Assembly (NCBI RefSeq): GCF_027943255.1
Contig: NC_072894.1
Coordinates: forward strand, 81,073,601 to 81,137,600
Direction: 5' to 3'
DNA length: 64,000 bases
Source of the DNA: Anastrepha obliqua
Taxonomy: Eukaryota; Arthropoda; Insecta; Diptera; Tephritidae
A program made the translations under genes and the position numbers. Position 1 is the stretch's first letter. Every line of letters starts with the position of its first letter. Shown one piece after another: positions 11,018-21,982 of this stretch. The notes under the pieces were generated by a model. That model was not told the DNA's origin and ran no database searches. It saw only the letters and a program-made list of their open reading frames with translations.

Positions 11018-11742
11018 AAAATAGTTTAAAAAAACTAAAAAAACACGCTTTTATTGCTAATCAAACTAAAAAGTAGAAAATAAATTTTAATGACAAAGGG
11101 ATCTATAATGAAGTAATAGCAAATCGAACGATCAGTCATAGTCAACTACTTCAGAACAGAATTATAACAAACATTAAGATACAAATAGAGTAATTCAAAT
11201 TAGTTAGTGTTTTTTAGTTTTTTTAAACTATTTTTTATTTTCTACTTTTTAGTTCGATTAGCAAAAAAGGGTATTTTTTAGTTTCTTTAAACTATTTTGT
11301 TTATTATGAATGAAAATTATTGTTATCATTGCAGTCAGTGAATAAATGATTCGATATATTCGTGTTATATTTAATTCCTTTCTTATCGACTGTGAGTCTA
11401 AAGCTATGCAGTTATCGGCCGTGATAAAGAAGTAATCGCGATGAAGAACTTATTTCGTGGAGGGAGCCTGAGAAACTGATTTACAAGAATAAATAAATAT
11501 TTTTTATTTTACAACCAAATTCACCTTACTTTTTGCCCACAGTAGTAAAAAAAGAAAATATTAATCCTGGCAATCCTAATAAGGATAATGGAAAACTTTA
11601 ATCAAATTATTGCATTGTCATCGGTCCTTGATAGGTGTTCAAAATTCCAAGTCGAACAGATTTTTAGAAGCCAGTGAAAATTAAGCTCAAAGATTCCGTT
11701 ACATACATACATATAACCCGAGCTAATAAAAGTGTGTTAAAA
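11018..11742 (+). mobile_element. Composite fold-back / mariner relic, copy A (deleted)
   Basis: This unit is repeated in longer form at 15750-17195 (copy B). It starts with an inverted-repeat arm (TAGTTTAAAAAAACTAAAAA... to TAAAAAGTAGAAAATAAA, 11018-11085), a second segment to about 11201, then the inverse of the outer arm (about 11206-11270). Next comes 200 bases shared with copy B (11290-11476). Here the transposase segment present in copy B is missing: the sequence jumps from GCCTGAGAAACT directly to GATTTACAAGAATAAA. A mariner-type end TTCACCTTACTTTTTGCCCA follows (11519-11542), then a shared tail to 11742. I see no coding capacity. Confidence 0.75.
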
Positions 11743-11959
11743 ATCGAAATTCGAATATAGGTAACCTGCGAAAATTCAAAATTCACGATGCTTTTTGAAC
11801 GCTCCTCGTACATATTTACTACTTTTCAAGTTATACCGATGCTATTGATTTTATGTTCCGTGTTTGCAATATTTGTAGAGGCACTACATATGTATGTACA
11901 TATAACTTTTGAGCTTCAATAATACAGGTATATAGGCACATGCACATGCACACATGCGG
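11743..11959. other. No recognised gene
   Basis: This is short filler with a TACATATGTATGTACATA-type microsatellite near 11886-11905. Confidence 0.4.
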
Positions 11960-12268
11960 CTGCCGTAGCCGAATGCGTTGGCGCGTGACTACCATTCGGA
12001 ATTCAGAGAGAACGTAGGTTCGCATATCGGGGAAAGACTAAAATGAAGAAAAAGTTTATTCCTAATAGCGGTCGCCCCTCGGCAGGCAATGGCAAACCTC
12101 CGAGTGTATTTCTGCCATGAAAAATCTCCTCATAAAAAATATCTGCCGTTCGGAGTCGGCTTGCAACTGTAGGCCCCTCCATTTGTGGAACAACATCAAG
12201 ACGCCCACCACAAATAGGAGGAGGAGCTCGGCCAAACACCAAAAAAGGTGTAAGCGCCATATATATTG
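11960..12268 (+). repeat. tRNA-derived SINE, essentially full length (copy b)
   Basis: The head (11960-12030) resembles a tRNA: GCCGTAGCCGAATGCGTTGG as the A-box region and GTAGGTTCGCATAT as the B box, together an internal RNA polymerase III promoter. The body contains the blocks TCGGCAGGCAATGGCAAAC, TTCTGCCATGAAAAA, GTTCGGAGTCGGCTTG, TTTGTGGAACAACATCAAGA and AGGAGGAGCTCGGCCAAACA. The end is GTGTAAGCGCCATATATAT. Seven other copies or pieces lie in this window on both strands. I recognise the family as one common in tephritid genomes but do not assign a published name. Confidence 0.88.
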
Positions 12269-12633
12269 GGAGTGCTATTTTATATGGAACTATTTTTCGC
12301 GACATCGGTGTTAGCAGATTCTGATTCTACATAAAATTCTAATATAAAAGTCGGGAAGAGCACAGCTTTAAAATCAATTTCGAGCCGCAACGAACATAGA
12401 ACGTAGAAAAAATTATTAAATATAAAACATAAAATAAAAATACAAATCAAATAAATAAATAAACAACACAAAATTAAGTATAAGATAATGAATATAAGAA
12501 CTAATAAAAAATAAAATTAAATTAAATAGAATAAAATAAAATAAATTTTAAATATAAACTAAAATGAAATTGAAAGTAGAGAATATCTAAGCCTACTGAA
12601 AGTAAATGATATCTTGACCAAAATAAATGTAAA
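12269..12633. other. Filler with an A-rich low-complexity tract
   Basis: No gene is seen. About 12410-12570 is another AAATAAAATAAA-type tract. Confidence 0.5.
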
Positions 12634-13580
12634 TACTGTAAGGACTCGGTTTATGCGGTGGATACATTCTACAGAAAAGCGCATATAAAAAATTTGCATA
12701 AAAAAAGACTTTACTTGCCTTGAAAAAGTAGGGATACGTGCCGTTGTTTTCTAATACCGCATATAATCAAAACAATGAGTTAAAATTGTAGCTGCGTCTT
12801 CTCTGACAATGTAATCAGTAATTAAACTTTGTGATGATGATTCTACTAACTTTTTATGTAGCTTACAATATGCAGACATGCAGTGCTGCAGCTCACGTTG
12901 TAATTTAAAGGCTCATTCAGAATTGGGGTCATTAATAAAAAAATGATTTTCTAATTTACTGCAAAGTTGAAGATCTTCTCGAATTAATTTTGCAACTAGG
13001 GGGGGGGGGGGGGGGTGGGGTTGGCTTTTCTTCCTCATCATTATCACCTTCTAGACCTATGACGACATCTACAGTTAGATCAATAATATCAATAATATCC
13101 ACAAACAATTCTTCTAATATCCTCTTGGCTGAAGGTATTAAAACCATCTCCGCCAATTTCATGTGCCACAAAAGTTGATATTATGAAGTGCATTTTTTTT
13201 TAAATCCGGTTAGCCATGCTTTGCTAGATAAAAATTCTTTACCAGCCTGGGAAGTAAAAGTTGACGACTCTGACTGCTGACTGACTGATTCATGCAACAG
13301 AAAACCTTTTTCCTGGATTAAATAACCACTTACAGAAAGTCTTCTTTGGATTAGGGCGAGAACTCTTTCTATTCTTTCTAATAATACATCCCTTGAGTAA
13401 GATGATAATTTGGCGCTTAATTTTGTACCAGACATGACAGATTTTCTTATTCCGACGACTTCATTCTTTTTAAATACTCTTACTCTTACTCTTCGCCTAA
13501 ATTAAAATGTTTTCTACAATAATTCTTCTCCTTTTGCTAAGCGATCTAAAATTGCAATTTTCGTTTTCAACGACATTCAT
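12634..13580 (-). mobile_element. Tigger/pogo-like transposon relic lacking its catalytic core
   Basis: Read on the minus strand, the N-terminus begins near 13560 with KIAILDRLAKGEE (psq-type helix-turn-helix), continues as KKNEV..IRKSVMSGTKLSAK, then the CENP-B-type HTH: LERIERVLAL, SVSGYLIQEKGF, GKEFLSSKAWLTGFKKK (open frame 13181-13435). Next, a DNDEEEKP acidic stretch and a C-terminal part (IREDLQLCSKLENHFL, FKLQRELQHCM) follow at about 13030-12800. The roughly 200-residue DDE core that should lie between HTH and tail is missing. The far end, CTGTAAGGACTCGGTTTATG near 12637, resembles the terminal repeat of the MITE at 30189-30637. Confidence 0.68.
12999..13019. repeat. Poly-G tract (17 or so G with one T)
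   Basis: A homopolymer of G at about 13001-13016, followed by TGGGG, lies within the Tigger-like relic near the point where its core was lost. Read on the minus strand it makes a run of prolines. The length should be treated with caution, as such tracts are error-prone. Confidence 0.8.
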
Positions 13581-14370
13581 TGTCTTTGATATTTATTTTA
13601 TCCATTAGGCCAAATAAAATCTTAGAAAAGAAATTAGAAAAATCTATACTTAAGATATTGAGAAAACAAAAATCTTTTCTAATAAAAAATAAAACTATAC
13701 GACACCCACTTTAAACATTTTAATCCATGAATCAAAATGTGCTGCTTATTACTGGAGGATATTCCAAAAAAAAAACAAATCACAGACATCTGGATGTGAA
13801 GAGTTAAGGTAGATCTAGCTGTCCTTTACACCCATAAACTTTTTTGTCAGTATACGCCGGTCTTTTTGGTGACATGACATTGGTACCAATCCGTCTTGTC
13901 TGAAAACTTTAAACGCGTTTTTCTCGAAACTACGTTTTTCCAAACATTTGACATGTTATCTCAAGTTCTACTTAACCGATTTACTTAAAATTTGGCGTGC
14001 GCCTTCTCAATACATATCTCTATCGTACAAATTAATATGTTAACAAAATAAAAATTTGTTACTATTTTTAAAAAATTCAGAAATGTCCAAAAAAGTAGGA
14101 AAAAAGTACTATTTTTTCGGACCGCCGTAATTTAATAAAAAAAAAAGAAAAAATTTTTAATTAATAATATTTTTCATTTTTGTTGGTTTCAGATCAAGTT
14201 TGGCGCGCCATTTTTTTGAAGAAAAATTGTTGGAATGAATTTTTTTGTTATTACAAATTGTTAAATAATTTCATGGAATTTATTTTCAAATATAATAACC
14301 GGCATATTTCCACCGCGGCTATGAGTTGCGCGGTCCACTCGATCAGTCCAATTTTTCACTACTTTTTCCA
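13581..14370. other. A+T-rich interval, probably unidentified transposon DNA
   Basis: I recognise no gene. Phrases such as ACGCGTTTTTCTCGAAACTACG (about 13914-13935) have the look of non-coding transposon flanks, but I cannot place them. Confidence 0.3.
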
Positions 14371-14374
14371 ATAA

Positions 14375-14660
14375 AACTGGCCGTGTGGTGTGAATGGTGG
14401 CTCGAGTATTGCAATAAACCGATTGTCGCGCTGCATCGCGCTGAATGGCAAGTTGCGCCGTCTTGCGCGAATCAAATATTGACGAAGTCTAGCTGATTAA
14501 GTTTTGGAAACAAAAATTCCATTAGCATGGCTCGCAAGCGCTTGCCATTAATTGCAACGGCAGCTTCTTCCTCATTTCGAAAGAAATAACGTCCGATGAT
14601 GCCGGTAGCGCTCTTTCAACTTCGCGAAAAGATTTATTTATACAGTTAGTTTGCCATTCT
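14375..14660 (-). pseudogene. DD41D-type mariner transposase fragment
   Basis: The minus strand from about 14615 reads GIIGRYFF, then AAVAINGKRLRAMLMEFLFP, then NQLDF and FAQDGATCHSA. These match the region around the second catalytic Asp (consensus FQQDGATCHTA) of the mariner group that also occurs here at 35780-37030 and 59149-60455. Frameshifts follow. A second, similarly decayed piece lies at 56085-56260, and the two share surrounding sequence, so they derive from one family. No inverted repeats could be located. Confidence 0.6.
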
Positions 14661-15740
14661 CAGATATCAAATTATAGTTTTATGCAGCTAAAAACACCTT
14701 ATATGTAAATTCATTTGCATGTTCACATATTAGCTCTATATATTATATATTTATAAACTTTTTGTGAACATCCAAATTTAAAATGACAGTTTCTAATAGT
14801 TGGTTTATTATGGCATGATGTTGATGCAATACTGCGCACTTATCCATACACACATTCTCATCTAGATGCCAAAACATACAATGGATACACAAAAACACAA
14901 CTATGCGCGTCATCTGTGGCATGTTGCATGCTTTCGTTGAAGTAAGCCATACTCTGGAGCTCAAGCAATACAGGCCCGTCCTGCGAGCAAAGTTTAAGAA
15001 TTTATTGGCAAACTATCTCGTTTAAGTACCAAGTTGTGAATTGCAGGGAGAAGCAAAGGTGGGCGGCATAAGTTAAATAGCTTTTAGTCGATTGGGGGTA
15101 AAAATGTGGTAAATAGTTTACGGCATGAAACAATACTTGTACTGCACATACGCAAGTATGCTTATACATATGAATAAAGAGTAGGCGAGTATTTGCCCCT
15201 AGGCAGAAGTTAATGTGATGCTTGTGCTGCCAATATCTATGGGAACATCTTAATTTAGGTCAAATTCATTAGATACTAAATTTGGTTAGTTAACGTGAAA
15301 TTTGTGAAACATGCCTATAAATATGCAACGGGATTTTGGATAAATTGCATGTAAAATTCCAATTAAGGTAATTTAGTGCTGTGCTACAATAATGTGGCAT
15401 AATTGTTGGAAACATTAAAAATGATGCTAAGAGTGGGTTAAATAATTAACTATGTAATTAGAGGAAACACAATTAATAGTTTGTCGAAGAAAAGCTCATT
15501 GGGGATCTGTTTTTGAAATAATGAGCTTCTAAATAGAAAGGCAGTGCAAAAAGGTTCAGAATGTTGAGAGGAGTCGGCTTAACCACCTCTGCCCGTCCGT
15601 CCAACCAACTATCTGTACGTGCGCACACTAATTTGAGTAAAAATGATATATTTTGATGAAACTTGGTATACATCTACCCTCTGCCTAGTGTAGGTTGGTA
15701 TTGAAAATGGGCGAAATCGATCTATAATCACTCCCACTCT
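14661..15740. other. No recognised gene; part of a dispersed repeat at the end
   Basis: The first 800 bases look unique. About 15590-15730 contains the phrases CGTCCGTCCAACCAAC and ATTTTGATGAAACTTGGTAT, which belong to a dispersed fly repeat style also glimpsed at 17520-17720. I cannot name it. Confidence 0.35.
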
Positions 15741-15764
15741 CCATATGACGATAAATAAAAAATA

Positions 15765-16143
15765 GTAGAAAATAAATTTTAATGACAAAGGGATCTATAA
15801 TGAAGTAATAGCAAATCGAACGATCAGTCATAGTCAACTACTTCAGAACAGAATTATAACAAACATTAAGATACAAATAGAATAATTCAAATTAGAGTTA
15901 AAAGCGTGGGATGCCTGATATAGTAAATATTACAATCATTCTATTGGCAACTACCTATGTACAGAAGGTTATGAAAGTGAAGCAAAATGCATCCCACGCT
16001 TTTAACTCTAATTTGAATTATTCTATTTGTATCTTAATTTTTGTTATATTATAATTCTGTTCTGAGGTAGTTGACTATGACTGATCGTTCGATTTGCTAT
16101 TACTTCATTATAGGTCTCTTTGTCATTAAAATTTATTTTATAC
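15765..16143. repeat. Large palindrome (about 150-base arms, 74-base loop)
   Basis: The left arm (15765-15914) runs from TAGAAAATAAATTTTAATGA to AAAAGCGTGGGATGC. Its reverse complement is the right arm (15989-16143), from GCATCCCACGCTTTTAACTC to TTAAAATTTATTTTATACTT. The loop is 15915-15988. Arm similarity is high with a few mismatches (for example CTTCAGAACAG versus CTGTTCTGAGG). It would fold into a long hairpin as single-stranded DNA or RNA. Confidence 0.9.
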
Positions 16144-16442
16144 TTTTAAGTTCGATTGGCAATAAAAGCGTGTTTTTTAGTTTTTTTAAACTATTTTTTA
16201 TTTTCTACTTTTTAGTTCGATTAGCAAAAAAGCGTGTTTTTTAAGTTTTTTTTTAAACTATCTTTTATTATGAATGAAAATTATTGTTATCATTGCAGTC
16301 AGTGAATTACTGATTCGATATATTCGTGTTATATTTAATTCCTTTCTTATCGACTGTGAGTCTAAAGCTATGCAGTTATCGGCCGTGATAAAAAAGTAAT
16401 CGGGATGAAGAACTTATTTCGTGGAGGGAGCCTGAGAAACGG

Positions 16443-16933
16443 CTACCCCACTCCATTGGCCAGTTTTTTTCGATTTTCGTGGTGTGGTGCACTATGAATT
16501 CCTTCCACCTGGCGAAACTGTTAATAAGGAATATTATTTGAGCGATATGCGTCGTGAAGCAATTCATCTAAAAATACCAGGATTATATGCCAACAACTCT
16601 TGGTTTTTGCATCACGATAATGCACCGTCTCACACTGCACTCGTTCTTCGTGACAATTTCGCCAAAAATTCCACGCATATTGTTCCGCAACCACCGTATT
16701 CGCCTGATTTAGCTCTGTGTGACTTCTGGCTATTCCCAAAACACAAGAGACCACTCCGGGGAACGCGTTTCGAGTCGATTGAGGAGATAAAAGCTGAATC
16801 GAAGAAGGTGCTGATGGCTATACCGGAAATGGACTATTTGGCATGTTTCGGGGATTGGAAAAATCGTTGGCATAAGTGTATTTCATCGAGATGGGATTGT
16901 TTTGAAGGGGATGAAATTTATTTACAAGAATAA
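16443..16933 (+). pseudogene. mariner transposase C-terminal fragment
   Basis: A frame open from about 16464 to the TAA at 16931-16933 encodes the C-terminal 155 residues of a mariner-like transposase: VFFDFRGVVHYEFLPPG, NKEYYL, the second catalytic Asp in HHDNAPSHTA, then PPYSPDLALCDFWLF with the third Asp 34 residues on. The end reads WKNRWHKCISSRW. The N-terminal DNA-binding part and the first Asp are absent: upstream sequence is the fold-back unit. The ordinary length is about 345 residues, so this is a remnant, although its frame is uninterrupted. Confidence 0.85.
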
Positions 16934-17137
16934 ATAAAGATTTTTCATTTTACAATCAAATTCACCTTACTTTTTGCCCACAGGTAAAAAAAGAAAATAT
17001 TAATCCTGGCAATCCTAATAAGGATAATGGAAAACTTTTATCAAATTATTGCATTGTCATCGGTCCTTGATAGGTGTGCAAAATTCCAAGTCGATCAGAT
17101 TTTTAGAAGCCAGTGAAAATTAAGCTCAAAGATTCCG

Positions 17138-17168
<31 letters not shown>

Positions 17169-17214
17169 CAACCCGGCCTAATAAAAGTGTGTTAAAAAAA
17201 AGAATGTGGCGCTA

Positions 17215-17375
17215 TGGCGCGGAGAAAATTGAGACATCTCGGTCAATTGCAGCCGGAGGAAAGGCATATACGTTCACCCCAGCCCAGCTCTATCTTAAGT
17301 CTAATATGCGAACTGGGTATGGATGAAGTACTGTGAGGATTAGAAGGCACAAACGGTCATGAGGCCCTAGTGCAA
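17215..17375 (+). mobile_element. LINE 3' end fragment
   Basis: GCAGCCGGAGGAAAGGCATA through GGGTATGGATGAAGTACTGT and CATGAGGCCCTAGTGC is clearly related to 52710-52855 (GCGGCCGGAAGGAAGGTACA through GCTTGGATGAGGTACTGT and CATGAGGCTGAAAA). At the second site the sequence follows a zinc-knuckle coding end, so this is the 3' tail of the same LINE family, here without coding sequence. Confidence 0.5.
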
Positions 17376-17439
17376 ACCTCAAATTTATTATATTCTACAT
17401 AGTAAAAAAAAAACGTAATATCTCTGTTATAAAGAAAAA

Positions 17440-17725
17440 AAAAATTACTCAAATTTGATCAAAGTGTTAAAAGTGGTAAGCGCAAAAAAAAAAATGAAAA
17501 AAAAAAATTGGAAAACGAGCGATATCCTGCCTATTTTTAGGTAAATGTGTGCATCTCGATAACGATTTAATAAAACTTGCCCAAACTTGGTGCACCTTGG
17601 TACACCAACCCATTTAGATCCGACACACATATTACTGAGATCGGTTAAGAACCACGCCCACTTTCTATAATGTAAGACTAAATTTTTTACGTCCGTTTGA
17701 TTCCAAACATTAACATCCATCTCAA
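17440..17725 (-). repeat. Dispersed repeat fragment, class unknown
   Basis: The block CCAAACTTGGTGCACCTTGG ... GATCGGTTAAGAACCACGCC ... ACGTCCGTTTGATTCC has the phrasing of a widespread fly repeat. A 91-codon minus-strand frame (17445-17720) crosses it but shows no domain. Confidence 0.35.
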
Positions 17726-18890
17726 AATTAAATATTAAATTAAAATGTGCGCAAGCTCAATTATTTTTATATTTATAAAATAAAAATTAAAAACATTAAG
17801 TTGTTTTTTGTAATAATTAACACATGCCACCTAAAAATGTACAAGAAAATATACACGTCTCCTAGATTTATGGAATTTAACTTATCAATTTTGCGCGAAT
17901 ATAAAATAGGCAATTATCCCCTCATTATTGCCAACTCCTCTCAACAGATGATGGCTACACGGGATGCTTTTACTCGTATAATGCTGACAACAACCAAAGT
18001 TATATTTAAGCGTATGGTAAGCACTAACAATATAAAAAATTCATATTGCATACCTCTTGGCGCCTTTTTCAAGATTTTCACAGTTTAATAAATGCATTTT
18101 TCATGCTGTCATCACATTGTAACAGCTCGTAAAGCTCACAAAAGTAGTTGGTAAATGCAATTGTTGTTGCAAGCGATGTTACTAGTGCTTTGTTGTTGGC
18201 TCCAGAACTGTTAAATTACTGGTGTATATATGCATTTGAAGGCAATAACAGTCAACAAACTGTCGTTGGGCAGTGATTTATAGTGTCAAAGTAGAAAGTA
18301 AGCTGAGCGCGAATATCGCAAGGAGGTAGTGAGGAGTGGAGAGAAAAGTGATGGACCTCACCATTAGTATGCTGTATACATATGTATATTTTGGACTAAA
18401 GTACGTATAGAACGTTACGCACGTATATGTATGTACATATGTGTTAAGTAATTTCCCTCCAGCTTCTTCGCAAGCAAAATTCGCCTTAGCAATGAAATAA
18501 ATATGTATTGTATAATAGATAGCGACCGAACATTGCTTTTTAAGGTCGAACCGAACCGAAACGGAGCTTTTCAAGGGGCTAAGTAATAAACAAAAATGAC
18601 TTTATAAAAACTCAGGATATTTATTAATAAAGCAGCCGCGAAAAAGGTCCATCACATTTATGCCAGCACCTAAAATATTATATAATTTTATGTTTGTAAA
18701 AAACCAAAACACCTCTTTTTACGTGTGTTACAAGTAGAAATTAATATTTATAGTTGAATTATTTTATGCTAGGCCTCTTTTTTCGCCAAGACTTAGCAAG
18801 TGGCGAATAGATGAAGCAAATGCACATACATATGTCGGCAAAGCGAGAAGAGAACTGCCTTAGATTACATGTGCTGGTAAAGCAGTGCAT
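17726..18890. other. No recognised gene
   Basis: This looks like unique A+T-rich DNA with TACATATGTA microsatellite near 18366-18440. A 113-codon plus-strand frame (17747-18088) has no motif I know and an A+T-driven composition. Confidence 0.35.
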
Positions 18891-18894
18891 AATG

Positions 18895-19016
18895 AGCTAT
18901 AGCCATACTTGCTAGCGGCGAATCTTACTCGATAACTTTGTTGTTATTCCGCATGCAAATGTTTCATCAAGTTAATCGAGCATAAAGATAGCGAGCGGGG
19001 AAATGGCGAATAGATA
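18895..19016 (+). repeat. Dispersed repeat, copy 1 of 3
   Basis: GCTAGCGGCGAATCTTACTC, GATAACTTTGTTGTT, CATGCAAATGTTTCATCAAG and GCGGGGAAATGGCGAATAGA recur at 24762-24868 (same strand) and 29525-29640 (opposite strand). No coding or known class is evident. Confidence 0.7.
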
Positions 19017-20016
19017 GATTATCGCATTTTCATCTGACACTGAACCATTGCTCACTAACCATTATCGATGGATGAATGGATGGTTAGATATTTCAAAGCA
19101 ATTTTTTTTTAACAGGAATGTGGGCATTGCTATCAGTATTCAAAAAATGTTACTAAAGGCTTATACAATTTTTTAACAAAATAATTGAAGAAGGCCAAAG
19201 TTAGCCCTTTTTCCCGAAGCTGACAGAAACCGAACTAAACTTCTGTGACAGAGTACGGCGAAAACTGAGTTCAGCTTTTTTTGGCAAACCCGAAGACGAA
19301 GTTTGGTTGTTCTTTAGAAATATGCAAACAAAGACATCGAAAGTAAGTAGGAGAAACGTGAGAGAAGGAGACGATATATCATGCTGAATTTCGTTGGCGC
19401 TCATAATGCATTGCCTGTTCACATTGATAATGTTGTACATGTGGCAAGATCAATATAGGGCCCGTCGCACGTCGTATGGTCGCCGCTCGAATGGTTGCTA
19501 TACTAAATAACAGTAACAGTAAAAAACTAAGAAGCAAATATACTTCCTACTCACTTTATACATGTGCATATTGCTTGCCTTCTCAACCGTAGCCAGCAGT
19601 GAATTTAATGTTAGTGCGCTTGAAAATAGGCAACGTATAAAGCAAGATGTGCTAAGTAAATGTGCAGGCAATAAATACGCCTCGTCGTAAATCGAGTGGG
19701 AAGCGAGAGCGAAACATTTCAATATGCAAGCGAGTAAGTGTATACATATATGCATGTTCATGCGCATGGGTATGTATTTATGCAACTGTTACGCTCATAA
19801 TATTGTGTGTGCATGTGTAGGTGTGACAAAACTGTGTGGGTACAAAGAGTGTATGAGTGTATTTGTGCTGGCACTAAAAGTCATTCGAATAGAAATGGAG
19901 TTGCAAATGGCCATTCATGCCACATTCTGTTGCAAACAAACAATCGGAAAAGCAAATAGTGCAATGCGCCTACAAGTAGGCAATATAAAGTTTATATTTT
20001 TGCTATAAATGCATTG
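19017..20016. other. No recognised gene
   Basis: About 1 kb of apparently unique DNA. Short frames on both strands (for example 19498-19785 minus and 19724-20008 plus) overlap each other, carry no motif and are not called. Confidence 0.35.
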
Positions 20017-21153
20017 GTTCTTAACAGAGAACTGCAGCGGTGTAATGCTACTGCTTACACACCGCTTCAATACTCTGTTTCAACTCACTACTCATACTCA
20101 AACGGCAAGTGATTTGAGCTGAAGCATTCATTTCCATGACGGTGTGTGTGCTGATCAATACCGCTATTACCGCGATTGTTGAGTGTATGAATATCTCGTA
20201 TACTCGGGTGTTAGATTTGAAAGCAATCGTATATTCAACTTCGGCTAAGCGGTGTGACGTGTGAAATCTGTCAAATGAGGAAAACACCGCAAACACCGCG
20301 TCGTCATCCCTTGCAAATAGTGAGATTGTCTGCAGTATAATTCATAGCAGCGCACGAAAAAAAAGGATTTTTATACATATGTACATATGTAGCAGTATTT
20401 TGAAATGAAAAGTTTTTTTCTTTATTGAAGTAGTGATATTATTTTATTATATTATTGTATATTACTATTAATTATGACAGAAAATAAAATGAACTTTAAA
20501 ATAAAAATTGAAAACCAAATTCATTCTCTTACAAATTACTTATCGTACAAAAACAAATAATAATTTTTCTTTTAACTTGCTTCTAAAGATACTTATGTAT
20601 AAAGATATAAAGAAATTTTCTCAGCAATAAAATTTGATTTCTCCGCCATTATAAATCTTTTAAAAATAAACATATAATTACATGCACACATGAATATACA
20701 TACATACATATCTGCAAGTAGAGTGATTCGTGCCCTTTGTTAATGCACTGCCGACGAAAACAAAGATAAAAAACATAAATAGTGTGCTAATCTTTTATGT
20801 ATTGAGTGAATGCGCGATGGCATAGATATTTTTTAGCGGTACTCTTTTGCTTATGTCTTATGATCTATTTGTGCAGGCGGTGTTTTCAGTATTTTTGTCA
20901 TTCGGTAGCGGTCATATGCAGCACCGCATAGCCGAAGTGATCGCACAAGCGGTAGTTATAAACGAAGCAAAGACTGAACAAAGAAAGACTCGGATGTACA
21001 AACGATATACACAGAACATTTACTGCTCTGTTGCGGTTCTGCTCAGCGCAAACACCGCTTAGTTTGCGTTGGTCGTACATATTGATACCGCTTTTTTTGT
21101 GAGTGGATCGCAAGTCAGAAAAATACCACCGCTTGCAGTTCTCTGGTTCTTAA
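20017..21153. mobile_element. hobo-like non-autonomous hAT element with perfect ends
   Basis: The element is 20025-21145 (1121 bp). Both ends read CAGAGAACTGCA, 12 of 12 identical; this is the terminal sequence I know for hobo of Drosophila. It is flanked by an exact 8-bp duplication GTTCTTAA (20017-20024 and 21146-21153), which fits the hobo target pattern nTnnnnAn. No transposase is encoded: the longest frame (minus 20048-20296) has no hAT motif. Each terminal 320 bases contain about eight GCGGT/ACCGC motifs, while the A+T-rich middle (about 20345-20820) has none. Movement would need a transposase from elsewhere. Confidence 0.92.
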
Positions 21154-21980
21154 ACGGAGTTTTGGAGCGCAGCGGCTGGTAGGAATGTAATACTAATTTG
21201 CTTTTTCAGTTTTCTAGCTTCCCGAAAAACAATAACAACAAAAATGCAGAACGCAAACCAAACGAAAACGAGAATGCGTTGAACTGGAAAAGAAATGAAG
21301 TGAATGTATACAACAAAACTGAGATGAAATGCATGTAAAATTAAGTTTTGCGATGACCAGCAGAGCAGAGCTGCGAACAGCTGAGCGCACTCAATTTATA
21401 TACATATGCATGCATGTATGCTTATGTACGTCTGTGAATGCATATGCACATACATACGTATATGTACATATGTATATACCTATAAGTATGGATATCCGGG
21501 AACTCGTTCTTGCCCATTCATACATGAGTATAGCCGTTGACAACTAATTAGAAACGCGATATTTTAACCAATTAATTAATTTTCATTCATTTTTTATTAA
21601 AATATAAATAGTCTGCTCTGCAACGAAGCCCCTATTAATTATTAAGTTTCAAACTTTGAACAAAATCTATAAAAATTCGAAAAATTGTATTTAAAAATTA
21701 AATAATTTAATTAGAGGTACAAAAAATTGGGTGCGTCGGTTTATAGTCCGTTAAATGCACGACCCTTTTTATATGGAATAAATGCGCAACACTAGGGGAA
21801 AAAGTGATCAAAAATAAATGACAATGTTGAACCACTTCAAACGAAAATAAAAACTACTAAAATTTAGTTGCTATAAAACTGAGTTCTTCGGCAGACTGAA
21901 TTTTTTAGAATTTTATGTAAAGTTCCGACCTTTGATATACTTAGTCTGGCCATAAACAGTGTGACAAATATGGCGTGACC
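21154..21980. other. No recognised gene
   Basis: The interval contains TACATATGCATG/TACATACGTATATGTA microsatellite (21405-21490) and A+T-rich filler; nothing can be named. Confidence 0.35.
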
Positions 21981-21982
21981 AC

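Larger units (their letters stand above)
15750..17195 (+). mobile_element. Composite fold-back / mariner relic, copy B
   Basis: This is the longer partner of copy A (11018-11742). It opens with a large palindrome (15765-16143), followed by two inverse-arm repeats in tandem (about 16140-16265), a 180-base common segment, a mariner transposase fragment (16443-16933), a mariner-type end TTCACCTTACTTTTTGCCCA (16961-16983), and a shared tail with (CATA)n at 17149-17170. The two copies are very similar outside their deletions, so the duplication looks recent relative to the decay of the mariner part. Confidence 0.75.

Noticed and set aside
11960..12030. tRNA gene (A and B boxes)
   Set aside because: No cloverleaf can be completed, and the same head is attached to the same non-tRNA body in several other copies; it is a SINE.
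12956..13171. Small proline-rich protein on the minus strand
   Set aside because: The proline run is a translated poly-G/C tract and the rest belongs to the Tigger-like relic.
20025..21145. Cluster of ACCGC/GCGGT motifs as a Runt/Lozenge-type enhancer
   Set aside because: The motifs are confined to the two ends of an element with perfect hobo-type termini and target duplication, which explains them better.
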